Source: Oscillatoriophycideae cyanobacterium NC_groundwater_1537_Pr4_S-0.65um_50_18 (GTDB taxonomy: Bacteria > Cyanobacteriota > Cyanobacteriia > Elainellales > Elainellaceae). Taken from it: a DNA stretch of 64,000 nt. The notes below the pieces were generated by a model. It worked only from the letters and a program-made list of their open reading frames with translations. It searched no databases and was not told where the DNA came from. Positions 52,973-63,824 of the stretch are shown piece after piece. The first letter of the stretch is position 1. Each line of letters begins with the position of its first letter. Where the stretch lies: the NCBI GenBank assembly GCA_016208305.1, contig JACQYI010000022.1, positions 124,001 to 188,000 of the forward strand, in the 5' to 3' direction. The translations under genes and the position numbers were made by a program.

Positions 52973-54274
52973 CTACTGGCCAACTGTGGTAGAAGTCGTT
53001 TGATTGATGGCAACCGTCGATCGCAATGCATTGACGGCTTTGGCATATTGCGGGTCAGCATTCGTACCAATCAGGGTTTGGTTGCCCGATAGGACTTGCT
53101 GCTGCTGCTCCGTTAGCCCGACCTCGATAGTAGGCTGAATGCCACGATGCCCAATGTCGATGCCATTGGGCGTGTAGTAATGGGCGATCGTCACGGCCAG
53201 ACCCGACCCATCTGAAAGCGGGTGAACGGACTGCACCAGTGCCTTGCCAAAGGTCTGGGTTCCAACGACTACAGCTCGACCATTGTCTAGCAGTGCCCCA
53301 GTCAAAATCTCGCTAGAGCTGGCAGAGTTGCCGTCAACAAGGACCGCCAGAGGCAGTTGCGTCATAGCAGTCTGATTGGCAGCAATATCTTGGCTGTTGC
53401 CTTTACGGTTGATCGTTTGAACAATTTTGCCTTCGTCAATCCACATGCGTGAAATCTCGACGCTGGCAGACAGCAACCCCCCAGGATTGCCACGCAGATC
53501 CAAAACAAAGGCATTCACATTTTGATCCAGCAGATTTTGAATAGCGCGGCGCATTTGGTCAGGCGCATGGCTGCTAAATTCCGTCAGACGAATGTAGCCG
53601 ACTTTAGTATTTCCCTCTTGTCGCACCGATGAGTGAACGTTGGGAACCTCAATTCTGGCTCGCACGAGAGGCAAATCAAAAGGAGTTTTGCCTTCGCGTC
53701 CAATTTTCAGCGTGATTGATGTTCCAGCTTCGCCCTGAATCAGCTTCGAGGCATCTTCAACCGTCATCCCGGCGGTTGCTTTGCCGTCGATCGCCACAAT
53801 TTGATCGCCTGCTCGAATCCCAGCAGCACTAGCAGGCGAGTTTTCTAGAGGTGAAACGACTGTCAAGACTTGAGTATCTGGAGAAACCTGTAGCCGGATA
53901 CCTACGCCCGATAGTTCTCCTGAAGTTTGGTTGGTCAGAGACTGGTATTGTCTCGGGTCCATGAAGCGCGTGTAGGGGTCATTCAATCGCTCTAACTGCT
54001 GCCGTAGCGCAGCGTAGGCTGCTTGTGTAGAAGTGTAGTTACCCTGTAAAAGCTCTTGCCGAGCCGCTTGCCAGTCTACTTGATTAAATGAACCATCAAC
54101 GTACTCTCGATTAACGATTTGCCAAGCCTCGTCTAAAACAGCCTTGGGACTATTGTGAAAAGCTGCTTGAGCCACCGGGACGAACGGTGGACTCATCAAG
54201 GCTGCTGTTGTTGTAATTGCCCCACTAAATAGAGCAGCTTTCAGGAACCGAACAAGAGAGAGGGGGTGAGTCAT
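52973..54274 (-). CDS. Carboxyl-terminal processing protease (S41, CtpA/B/C family)
   Basis: A 433-residue protein from ATG 54274. The signal peptide spans residues 1-38 (FLKAALFSGAITTTAALMSP ... AQA-A), so it is exported to the lumen or periplasm. A PDZ domain (ELSGVGIRLQVSP ... AAGIRAGDQIVAIDG) leads to the protease domain with Ser in VDGNSASSSEILTGAL and Lys in TQTFGKALVQSV, the Ser-Lys dyad. Cyanobacteria have CtpA (matures the D1 protein), CtpB and CtpC. The DEAWQIVNREYVDGSFNQVDW N-terminal block is closest to CtpB/C types in my recall, so D1 processing should not be assumed. Confidence 0.9.
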   Translation of the reverse strand: MTHPLSLVRFLKAALFSGAITTTAALMSPPFVPVAQAAFHNSPKAVLDEAWQIVNREYVDGSFNQVDWQAARQELLQGNYTSTQAAYAALRQQLERLNDPYTRFMDPRQYQSLTNQTSGELSGVGIRLQVSPDTQVLTVVSPLENSPASAAGIRAGDQIVAIDGKATAGMTVEDASKLIQGEAGTSITLKIGREGKTPFDLPLVRARIEVPNVHSSVRQEGNTKVGYIRLTEFSSHAPDQMRRAIQNLLDQNVNAFVLDLRGNPGGLLSASVEISRMWIDEGKIVQTINRKGNSQDIAANQTAMTQLPLAVLVDGNSASSSEILTGALLDNGRAVVVGTQTFGKALVQSVHPLSDGSGLAVTIAHYYTPNGIDIGHRGIQPTIEVGLTEQQQQVLSGNQTLIGTNADPQYAKAVNALRSTVAINQTTSTTVGQ

Positions 54275-54930
54275 ATCGGTTGAACTTGGGCAGTTGGGGG
54301 TTAGCAAATCAACTAGGCAAAATCAGCGGCCAGAGATGCAGCTATCAGAGGCGATCGAACGGGTATTGGCAAACCGCCTCAGCTAGGTCTCCAGAATTTA
54401 AGTTTCATACCTATTATCTATTCCTACCTATTCCTATCGAGAGATGCAAGCAACCGATCCTTCAACAAAAATAGAGAGTAGATTCAGCACAGAACCACCC
54501 TAACCGATCGCTTAGCCAAAAACACAGGGCTTAGAGAAGCCAAAAGTGCCGCTGTCGTAGAAGAGTAACGTAGGGCTGGAGTTAGCTAATTTTTATAAAA
54601 CTGGAGCCGCAGATCTGTACCGATAAGTCTAGCAAAGGTAAGTCGGTGAAATGTTGAAGATTACTGACTGTCTTCACAATTGATGCTAACGGCTGCCCTA
54701 AAAAGCTGATTTTTCGATCGTTTTGTGGTCGAAAAATGAATTTTCTGCTTCTTCGAGCAAAGCCGAGCCTAAATTGTTGTAATTCACCAACGCCCAGAAT
54801 AGGATCTCAATACTGAAAATTTAATAAAATTACTAGCTTCTTTAAGAAATAGTTTGCTTTTTCAAAGAAAGCTTTTAAGTTAATTTATCTACAAGCCTGA
54901 GCGCCGCAATCGGCAGAGTCACGATCGGAC
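54275..54930. other. Intergenic region downstream of hetR and upstream of ctp
   Basis: 656 bases without a credible gene. Both neighbours read leftward, so this contains the ctp promoter and the hetR 3' end. A stem ATTTTTCGA/TCGAAAAAT (54709-54717/54729-54737) is a possible hetR terminator 190 bp beyond its stop. Confidence 0.45.
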
Positions 54931-56874
<1,944 letters not shown>

Positions 56875-58278
56875 ATGAATTCAATTTGGCAACATCTGAC
56901 GCTAATGAATCTTTCGCTGCCACAGTGGAGCCACTCAAGCTATCTCCATCGTGGCGTTGGTCTACTCAAGGCGTGGCGAAAGGGAAGCTGGTTGATGCAG
57001 TGGGCCGATGAATTGGGTGCGCTTCTGGTGGCATTGATTTTTGGGTTATCTCCCTTTGTTCCGAATGCACTGACTGGGGTACTGCTGATAGCCTGCGCCG
57101 GATTTTGGCTGTTGCTGACCCTATCTGATGAAGGTGAAGGCGATCGCCTAACTCCTATTCATCTACTAGTGCTGCTCTATTGGGGCATCGCGACTGTAGC
57201 CACTGCAATGTCGCCTGTTCGGGTGGCAGCGTTCGAGGGTTGGACAAAGCTAACGCTCTATATAATTTTGTTCGCTCTGATGGCACGGGTGCTGCGATCG
57301 CCCCGCATTCGCTCTGTGGTGATTTTGGTGTATCTACTGGTGGCTCTGCTGGTCAGTGTGGTAGGGCTGAGGCAGTGGTTTTTCGGCGCAACGGCACTTG
57401 CCACTTGGGTAGATCAAGAGTCAACCCTGGCAGGAACCACCAGGGTTTATAGCTTTTTGGGCAATCCTAACCTGCTGGCAGGTTATATTCTGCCCGCCGT
57501 CATCTTCAGCGCAGCGGCTTGCTTTGCCTGGAAGCGTTGGCTACCCAAAGCCTTGGCGCTGAGCATGTGGGTGATTAATGCCTCTTGTCTGATCCTGACT
57601 TTTAGCCGAGGGGGATGGATCGGCCTGGTCGTGTCCAGCTTTGTCCTACTGATGCTGTTGATCTACTGGTTTAGCCGCTATCTGCCTCGATTCTGGCGGA
57701 TCTGGTCATTACCGATTGCCTTGGGCGTTTCAATGGCTGTCGTTATTTTTGCTGTTGTGGCCGTTGATCCTTTGCGCGATCGCGTTATGAGCATGTTTGC
57801 TGGACGAGAAGACAGCAGTAACAACTTTCGCATCAATGTCTGGATGGCGGTAATTGAAATGATTCGCGATCGTCCTATCTTGGGGATTGGCCCTGGAAAT
57901 GACGCCTTTAATAAGGTCTACCCTCGTTATCAGCAGGCAGGCTATACAGCGCTAAGCGCTTATTCCATACCGCTAGAAATTGCAGTTGAGACAGGTTTGG
58001 TGGGGCTAACCTGCTTCTTGTGGATTTTGCTGGTTGCTTTTAATCAAGGCTGGGTACAAGTTCACAAGCTGAGGCAGGTCGCCAATCGAGAAGCGTTTTG
58101 GTTGATTGCAGCTTTTGCAACCATGATGGGAATGCTGTTTCACGGTCTGGTAGATACAGTCTGGTATCGTCCGCAAGTGAGCACTCTATGGTGGTTAATG
58201 CTGGCTCTGGTTGCCAGCTATTACATGCCGCATTCTAGAACGGGAGCGATCGAGGAGCCATCCCCTCAACTCAGGTAA
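56875..58278 (+). CDS. ictB: IctB-family membrane protein (O-antigen ligase/Wzy-like fold)
   Basis: A 467-residue protein from ATG 56875 (MNSIWQHLTLMNLSLPQWSH). It has about ten membrane spans. FSRGGWIGLVVSSFVLLMLL and ILGIGPGNDAFNKVYPRYQ are the conserved loops of the IctB/SLL1515 group, with the GPGN-x-FN-VYP motif before a long extracytoplasmic segment. IctB was first described as an inorganic-carbon accumulation gene of Synechococcus; its role in bicarbonate uptake is disputed, and the fold is that of O-antigen ligases. It is divergent from hetR. Confidence 0.9.
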   Translation: MNSIWQHLTLMNLSLPQWSHSSYLHRGVGLLKAWRKGSWLMQWADELGALLVALIFGLSPFVPNALTGVLLIACAGFWLLLTLSDEGEGDRLTPIHLLVLLYWGIATVATAMSPVRVAAFEGWTKLTLYIILFALMARVLRSPRIRSVVILVYLLVALLVSVVGLRQWFFGATALATWVDQESTLAGTTRVYSFLGNPNLLAGYILPAVIFSAAACFAWKRWLPKALALSMWVINASCLILTFSRGGWIGLVVSSFVLLMLLIYWFSRYLPRFWRIWSLPIALGVSMAVVIFAVVAVDPLRDRVMSMFAGREDSSNNFRINVWMAVIEMIRDRPILGIGPGNDAFNKVYPRYQQAGYTALSAYSIPLEIAVETGLVGLTCFLWILLVAFNQGWVQVHKLRQVANREAFWLIAAFATMMGMLFHGLVDTVWYRPQVSTLWWLMLALVASYYMPHSRTGAIEEPSPQLR

Positions 58279-58310
58279 AATCGGGAATTTGCCGCCATAG
58301 AACAAAAACA

Positions 58311-58357
58311 TAAGAGCAGCGCTCCTAGGTTTAAGGTAACTAGGAATGCTGCTCTTA
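58311..58357 (+). terminator. Stem-loop after ictB
   Basis: TAAGAGCAGC/GCTGCTCTTA (58311-58320/58348-58357), ten perfect pairs, with a secondary CCTAG/CTAGG inside. It is not followed by a T run. Confidence 0.6.
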
Positions 58358-58451
58358 CGAAGATAGAAACGAATTTCTTGGCTGCTGAGATTGAGCTTAG
58401 CTCTTCAATTAAGTCTTGATGATCAATTAGCTCTAATACATAGACTCTGAT

Positions 58452-58483
58452 ATTGAAACCCTAATACATTGAAACCCTAATAC
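58452..58483. repeat. Perfect 16-bp tandem duplication at the 3' end of yggT
   Basis: ATTGAAACCCTAATAC is repeated exactly at 58452-58467 and 58468-58483; a further CTAATACAT lies at 58432-58440. The minus-strand stop codon of the YggT gene (58477-58479) falls within the right-hand unit. Confidence 0.9.
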
Positions 58484-58758
58484 ATAGAAATGGCTGGGGC
58501 AACGGGAGGAAGCAAGCTGATAATCACGTTAATTAGGAGAAACGCCAGCATGGGGGAAAAATCAATGCCGCCCAGGGGAGGGATGATCGAACGAAAAAGA
58601 TTGAGATAAGGATCAGTGAGCTGGCTGAGAATCGAGAACGGTGGGCTGAGCCAGTTGATATTGGGGAACCAGCTAAGCAAGATGCGAATCAGCAGCAACA
58701 CAAGATAGGCTTTTAGAAAGATGGTTAGCGGAGCCACAATCATGGATACGGCGCTCAT
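58477..58758 (-). CDS. YggT family membrane protein
   Basis: A 93-residue protein with two membrane spans around a conserved centre: LTIFLKAYLVLLLIRILLSW, then FPNINWLSPPFSILSQLTDP and YLNLFRSIIPPLGGIDFSPM. YggT proteins are found beside cell-division genes in many bacteria and as CCB3/YLMG1 in chloroplasts, where relatives affect nucleoid distribution or cytochrome assembly. It is monocistronic here. Confidence 0.92.
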   Translation of the reverse strand: MSAVSMIVAPLTIFLKAYLVLLLIRILLSWFPNINWLSPPFSILSQLTDPYLNLFRSIIPPLGGIDFSPMLAFLLINVIISLLPPVAPAISMY

Positions 58759-58844
58759 GGGTTCGTAGGTTCCCTAGAAATAATTATTTGACAATACCTC
58801 TAAGTTTAGCCGAGATCAACTGGAACTATCCGCTAGGAAAACGA

Positions 58845-60026
58845 CTAGATCAAGCGATCGGGTAAGAGTTGCGCCAGCAAAGGGTCTGGTTGGTCTGTAG
58901 TCCCCGCAGCAGCTTGAGCAAAACGCCGTGCTACCGAAGGCAGCAGTGCAAAAGGATTGCTGAAGCCGGAAAATAGGTGGATACCCTCAGCGACTGCAAA
59001 ATGGCCTACTAGCGGTAAGCGATCGCCGCTGAAAGAAACCAAACAGCTAGACCACTGCCCTGGCAATTGCTTGAGGGCGGGTAGAAAATGTCCTACCGCT
59101 TGTCGCAATGAGGCTTCGCTGGTTGAGGTATCCGCTTGAGCGGTGGGATCTGTTAGGGTGCGGCTAACCTGCCCAATTCGCAGACTGCCATCCTGAAACT
59201 GAACTGCGCCGATATCAAGAATGGGGGAAACCACTTCATGGCCGGGCTGATCCCACAGCGCATCCTGATCCGCACTGCCTGCGATCGCCTCCATCTCAAA
59301 CCGCTTTAGCTCGGCAGGCATGACAATGGTTTGCAGCTGAACCTCAGCCGGAGGTGTTTCTATAATTTCAGCCTGGGTGAAATACAGCCGAGTGGATATG
59401 CCGACGCTCTTGAGTAATGCCCGACTCAGCCCCCCTGCACAAACTGCAACATTGCCTGCCTCATAGATCTGGGTAGGTGTTATCACCCCTTTTATCCGAT
59501 CGCCCATCCGCGCTAGCCCCGTCACTTGGGCAATTTGCATCACGCCTCCGGCACGAAGAAAAGCCTGATTGTATGCCTTTACTGTGGCCTCCGGAGACAC
59601 ATGACCGTGGGGTAGGAGCAGCGCGGCGGCGATCGCCTCAGAATTTAGCAGTGGCTCAGCGGCTTTGGCTGCCTCTGGGGTTAGCAGAGCCGGAGTGACA
59701 GAAAACTGTTGATACTGCTGAGCAATCGTTTCGGGATCGCGATCGCGATCGATTACCAGCAGCAACTGCATCTCGCGAAACTGTGTATCAGCCTCTAGTT
59801 CAGAAGATAGATGACGGTGAATCTCAATTCCTTCTTGGCAAAGCTGCTTGGTCAACTCTGTAGTGCCTGACCAATAGGCTATGCCGCCATAGCTATAGCG
59901 CGTTCCATTGGAGGGCGCTGGCGAATCCTCTAGGAGCAAAACTGAAAACCCTGTCCTTGCGAGTTCGTAGCTTAGCGCCGAACCCGCCAACCCCCCACCT
60001 ACCACAATCCAATCAAACGTTTTCAT
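58845..60026 (-). CDS. FAD-dependent amine/amino-acid oxidase (DAO family)
   Basis: A 393-residue flavoenzyme. The N-terminal dinucleotide fold is IVVGGGLAGSALSYELARTG with Glu33-like LLEDSP. The middle is the substrate domain of the D-amino-acid/glycine-oxidase family, and the C-terminal FAD site is GIHLFSGFSNPFALLPSVARR. The catalytic residues cannot be assigned, so the substrate is open. The ATG overlaps the RidA stop by four bases, which ties the two functions: oxidases of this type release imines and RidA hydrolyses them. Confidence 0.85.
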   Translation of the reverse strand: MKTFDWIVVGGGLAGSALSYELARTGFSVLLLEDSPAPSNGTRYSYGGIAYWSGTTELTKQLCQEGIEIHRHLSSELEADTQFREMQLLLVIDRDRDPETIAQQYQQFSVTPALLTPEAAKAAEPLLNSEAIAAALLLPHGHVSPEATVKAYNQAFLRAGGVMQIAQVTGLARMGDRIKGVITPTQIYEAGNVAVCAGGLSRALLKSVGISTRLYFTQAEIIETPPAEVQLQTIVMPAELKRFEMEAIAGSADQDALWDQPGHEVVSPILDIGAVQFQDGSLRIGQVSRTLTDPTAQADTSTSEASLRQAVGHFLPALKQLPGQWSSCLVSFSGDRLPLVGHFAVAEGIHLFSGFSNPFALLPSVARRFAQAAAGTTDQPDPLLAQLLPDRLI

Positions 60027-60409
60027 GTCTGCACCACTGCGTCTACTTCAATTTCTACCCGCATTGCAGGAGAAGCCAATCGGCTCACTTCAACTAGAGT
60101 ACTGGCAGGACGAATGGTGTGGAAAAATTTGTGGTGGGCTTTTGTGACCTCGGAGGCTTCTTCCATGTCGATAACATACATGCGGGTGCGGACGACATCC
60201 TGTAATTCAGCCCCGACTGCTTGGAGTGCCCTCTCAATTTTCTGCAAAATTTCTACGGCTTGTTGATAGGGTTCTGGGCTAAGAATCTTGCCTTCAGCAT
60301 CAATTGCTGTCGTACCAGAAATATAGACCAGATTCCCCACCCGAACAGCCCGTGAGTAACCAACCGCAGTTTCCCAAGGAGTCCCCGTCGAAATAATCTG
60401 TCTCGCCAT
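60023..60409 (-). CDS. ridA: RidA/YjgF family enamine/imine deaminase
   Basis: A 128-residue protein from ATG 60409 (MARQIISTGTPWETAVGYSR); the frame is open 13 codons further. Conserved parts: VRVGNLVYISGTTAID, the LQDVVRTRMYVIDM strand with the substrate-binding Arg, FFHTIRPASTLVEVSRL and MRVEIEVDAVV. RidA preempts damage by reactive 2-aminoacrylate-type intermediates. It is coupled to the FAD oxidase gene by an ATGA overlap. Confidence 0.88.
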   Translation of the reverse strand: MARQIISTGTPWETAVGYSRAVRVGNLVYISGTTAIDAEGKILSPEPYQQAVEILQKIERALQAVGAELQDVVRTRMYVIDMEEASEVTKAHHKFFHTIRPASTLVEVSRLASPAMRVEIEVDAVVQT

Positions 60410-60560
60410 GCTGATGATCACACGTAGATATCGCTCCTTTAGAAGCAAAGGAGGTAGATATATTCTGCATTATTACCACTGTAGAAAGAAGTCGGAATGA
60501 ACAGAATCATCTATGTAGATCTAATTCAACTCGTCACTTTACTTACCCGTCACTTGAGCT

Positions 60561-60800
60561 ATGAGCAAAACCCCTCACCGTTTTTGGATCGCGATCGCCG
60601 TCTGTGGCATGCTTGGTATGGTATTTGGCGGTGCTGCTAGTCAGGCAGCCATCCGTGAATGCACGCAGTCAGATCATTCCAGCGCTAGCTGCAACATGCG
60701 AGATCCCTGGATTATTCGCTTAGAAAATATTGGAGTTGGCCTATTTGCTGGCGTTGGCGCAGCCGTTGGTGCAACTTGGCAAGCCGCTCAGAAAGAATAG
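60561..60800 (+). CDS. Small membrane protein of unknown function
   Basis: A 79-residue protein: a positively charged start (SKTPHRFW), a signal or anchor segment (IAIAVCGMLGMVFGGAASQA), two cysteines (RECTQSD and ASCNMR) that could pair outside the cytoplasm, and a second hydrophobic Gly/Ala-rich segment (IGVGLFAGVGAAVGATW). I do not recognise a family. It lies alone, convergent with the GlsB-like gene. Confidence 0.6.
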   Translation: MSKTPHRFWIAIAVCGMLGMVFGGAASQAAIRECTQSDHSSASCNMRDPWIIRLENIGVGLFAGVGAAVGATWQAAQKE

Positions 60801-60869
60801 GTGGCTCTTTCAGTCCTTTTTTGAACTTATGAATGGTTAGCGACTGGGTGAGTTAGGCGACTGAGTGAG

Positions 60870-61124
60870 TTAGGCCGATTTCTTGATGTACCAACTCCAA
60901 AGCATCATGATCGCCAAGGCTCCTAAAACTCCCCAAACGATCCCGTCTAGTGTGATGACTTGAGAGGAGGTACTCACGCCTAACAACACCTTGCCGACAT
61001 ATCCTCCGGCTAACGCACCGATGATTCCCAGGACGTTAGTCGTAAACACATCGCCTCCGGCATTTACCAATCGAGCTAAAGCTGCCGCAACCAGACCTAA
61101 AATAACCCAAGCCAGAACGCTCAT
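60870..61124 (-). CDS. GlsB/YeaQ/YmgE family stress-response membrane protein
   Basis: An 84-residue hydrophobic protein with three short spans: VLAWVILGLVAAALARLVNA, NVLGIIGALAGGYVGKVLLG and IVWGVLGALAIMMLWSWYI. The G-x-x-G-x-x-GG-x-x-G pattern is that of transglycosylase-associated (GlsB/YeaQ) proteins, often induced by general stress. The biochemical function is unknown. Start ATG 61124. Confidence 0.88.
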   Translation of the reverse strand: MSVLAWVILGLVAAALARLVNAGGDVFTTNVLGIIGALAGGYVGKVLLGVSTSSQVITLDGIVWGVLGALAIMMLWSWYIKKSA

Positions 61125-61361
61125 CTGCTATTTTCATCCTTAACTGTATGTGGGTTTCCAGGCGGCAGTCGCTTATTCTCAAGCAGCCCAATCTTTCTAG
61201 CCACTTGATGCTCAAGCGGTCGAACAAGACAAGATTTGCAAAAGCACCGAACTTACCTTTGTAAGAACTTATTTATGTAAGAACTTAGCTTTGCAAAATC
61301 TTGATTTCAGGCAGGATAAGTCCCTAGCTAGATTAACTTCTGTCGGAGGAAACTTTTAAAA

Positions 61362-62774
61362 CTATACAGGCTGGGCGAAAGTTGCGATTGTGGGGGCAGA
61401 CACCACATTTTGAGCCTCTAGAAAAGCTGCGGCTCGCAAGATTAACGCCTCATTGTAGGGCGCTGCAATAATTTGCACGCCAATAGGCAGGGCATTAGGG
61501 CGCTGAATCGGCACTGACAGAATGGGTAAGCCAATAAACGATAGAGGTTGGGTGAACAGCCCTAAGTTGGGGCGGACTAACATTTCCTGTCCGTCTAATG
61601 TCATCATTTGTTGACCAATGAGCGGCGCAGGGCAAGGGGTTGCTGGAGCCAAAATTAGATCCACAGACTGAAAAACCTCACGGACGCGATCGCGGTACCA
61701 GCGACGAAACCGCTGTGCCTGCAAATACCAAGTATTGGGAATCATCGTGCCCGCCAAAAAACGATCGCGGGTAGCAGGATCAAAGTCTTGAGGACGAGCC
61801 TTCAGCCTTGCCAAATGAAGATTGCTGCCTTCGCAGGCCGTAATGATGTAAGCCGAGGCTCTAGCGCGATCGGTTTCCGGCAGAGTGACACGCTGCGTTG
61901 CGCCTAGAGCCAGGGCAACTTTTTCTACAGCAGCAAAGACTTCGGGTTCGGCACCCTGGGCAAAATAGCCGTCTGCGATCGCAATCCGCAGTCCATCAAT
62001 ACCCAGCCCAAGCTGCGGCAAACAAAATTCTGGCGATCGCTGAGTACAAACCGGATCACGGGGATCTTCGCCTTGCATGAGGTCAAAGCTAGCTGCAATA
62101 TCGCGTACCGATCGGGCAAAAGGCCCTAGATGATCCAAACTGCTGCAAAACAGAAACGCTCCCGATCGAGAAATTCTGCCGTAGGTGGGCTTAAGTCCAA
62201 AAATGCCGCAAAAAGAAGAGGGAACGCGGATCGATCCGTTGGTATCGGAACCGAGGGTTAAGGGCACCAATCCCCCAGCAACAGCCGTAGCCGATCCACC
62301 CGAAGATCCGCCTGCTACTCGGCTTAAGTCATGAGGGTTGTGGGTGTTGCCATAGTGGCTGTTTTCGGTGACAAAGCCGTAGGCATATTCATCCATATTG
62401 AGGGCACCTACCAAGACGGCTCCTGCCTGTTTTAATGCCGTGACGGTGACGGCATCTTCGGTGGCGGGCGGACGATCTTGATTGATCTTGGAACCAGACA
62501 GAGTCGGCAGACCTTTGATATCCAGCAAATTTTTGACGGCGAACGGCACCCCAGCCAAGCTGCCCGGATCTTTGCCTTGAGCGATCGCTTCATCTACTTT
62601 TTGCGCATCGGCGATCGCCTGTTCCTTCAACACGGCTGTGAAGCTGTTTAAAGCCGGATCATGCGTTGCGATCCGCTCTAAAGATGACCGAACAACCGCC
62701 TCTGCACTAACCTCTTGCGATCGCACTGCGGTAGCAATGGCGATGGCATCTGCCTGTTCTAAGTTGATGGCCAT
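61362..62774 (-). CDS. Amidase-signature enzyme, AtzE-like
   Basis: A 470-residue amidase. The Ser-cisSer-Lys triad is visible: Lys81 ([13 protein letters not shown]), cis-Ser157 ([13 protein letters not shown]) and nucleophile Ser181 ([14 protein letters not shown]). AtzE-type enzymes hydrolyse biuret-like or carboxyamide substrates and often need the small AtzG-like protein, a relative of which (DUF4089-like) is encoded two genes upstream at the window edge. The gene order small subunit, hydrolase, amidase on one strand suggests an operon. The substrate here is unknown. GatA is unlikely because gatB/gatC are absent and the AtzG partner is present. Confidence 0.87.
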   Translation of the reverse strand: MAINLEQADAIAIATAVRSQEVSAEAVVRSSLERIATHDPALNSFTAVLKEQAIADAQKVDEAIAQGKDPGSLAGVPFAVKNLLDIKGLPTLSGSKINQDRPPATEDAVTVTALKQAGAVLVGALNMDEYAYGFVTENSHYGNTHNPHDLSRVAGGSSGGSATAVAGGLVPLTLGSDTNGSIRVPSSFCGIFGLKPTYGRISRSGAFLFCSSLDHLGPFARSVRDIAASFDLMQGEDPRDPVCTQRSPEFCLPQLGLGIDGLRIAIADGYFAQGAEPEVFAAVEKVALALGATQRVTLPETDRARASAYIITACEGSNLHLARLKARPQDFDPATRDRFLAGTMIPNTWYLQAQRFRRWYRDRVREVFQSVDLILAPATPCPAPLIGQQMMTLDGQEMLVRPNLGLFTQPLSFIGLPILSVPIQRPNALPIGVQIIAAPYNEALILRAAAFLEAQNVVSAPTIATFAQPV

Positions 62775-62863
62775 TCCTGATTCCTAAGGTGAACTTAATA
62801 GTCTTAATAGTCTAAATAGCAACAAATAGCTGCTTCGGTATAGCGATCGCCCCTGCTTTGCTC

Positions 62864-63790
62864 TTATGGAAGCGACTCCACAAATTTCTGGATTGCTCTC
62901 AGATATGATTGATCGCCAGGTTGATAAATTCTGACATGTTCAGCACCAGAAATGAAGAATAGCTGTTTGGGTTCAGGGGCGGCAGCATATAGCTTCTGGC
63001 TCATCTCAGGGGGGACAACCGAATCCTCGCTTCCATGCAGAAAAAGAACAGGCACTTGCAGCGATCTGATTTTAGAGATTGAATCAAAACGTTCAGTAAG
63101 AATTAAATCGATGGGGAAAATTTTAGTAAAGGCTCTGGACTTGACCGCTTCAGCCATTGAGGTAAACGAGCTTTGCATGATTAAGCCATTCGCTTCAGGC
63201 TGCTTTAGCGCCAAATCCAATGCGATGGCTCCGCCCAGAGACTCGCCATAAATCAAGATTTGCTCAGCAGGAATGTTTCTTACATTGCGTAGATAATCCC
63301 AGGCCGCCTGTGCATCTTCATAAACTTGTGATTCACGCGGAAAGCTGCCGTCACTACGTCCATAACCTCGGTAGTCAAACACCAACACCGAAAAGCCAAG
63401 CTGCCGAAATGCTGCAACCCTAGCCAGATAGTTATAGTCGCCCATGTTGTTCCCCACTCCGCAGAAGTACAGCATGACTCTGGGAGATTTGAGGATTTGG
63501 ACTGGCTCATTGGGGAGGGCTGAAAACTTTGCCTGTGGGGGCGCAGCCGGAACCCACCAACCCTGGAGTCGCTCTTTAGAACCTGGGATCGGTATCCATA
63601 CATCCTGATAAGGAAGCTTAAAAGCCGATGCGCTGGGCAGCATTGAAAGCTCAAGCTTAGGACGGTAAATCAGGTGACGTTGCCAGAAAAGCAGAAAAAG
63701 AGCAGCTGAAACATAGGCTAATCCAAGCAAGCTCACAACAGCCAAGAATCTTTGCCAGCGGTTGGAATATTGCTTGAAATCACCGCCCAT
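62864..63790 (-). CDS. Membrane-anchored alpha/beta hydrolase
   Basis: A 308-residue protein with an N-terminal membrane segment (FLAVVSLLGLAYVSAALFLL, about 15-34) and a serine-hydrolase domain. The nucleophile elbow is YGESLGGAI (Ser184), Asp256 lies in LHGSEDSVVP, and His285 in SGAEHVRIY complete the triad. VFDYRGYGRSDGS is the usual oxyanion strand. It resembles BEM46/ABHD13-type hydrolases, whose substrates are unknown. It lies between the amidase and the AtzG-like gene. Confidence 0.88.
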   Translation of the reverse strand: MGGDFKQYSNRWQRFLAVVSLLGLAYVSAALFLLFWQRHLIYRPKLELSMLPSASAFKLPYQDVWIPIPGSKERLQGWWVPAAPPQAKFSALPNEPVQILKSPRVMLYFCGVGNNMGDYNYLARVAAFRQLGFSVLVFDYRGYGRSDGSFPRESQVYEDAQAAWDYLRNVRNIPAEQILIYGESLGGAIALDLALKQPEANGLIMQSSFTSMAEAVKSRAFTKIFPIDLILTERFDSISKIRSLQVPVLFLHGSEDSVVPPEMSQKLYAAAPEPKQLFFISGAEHVRIYQPGDQSYLRAIQKFVESLP

Positions 63791-63824
63791 ATTTGTTCTC
63801 TACTCTAGCCATTCAAGCCCCAAT

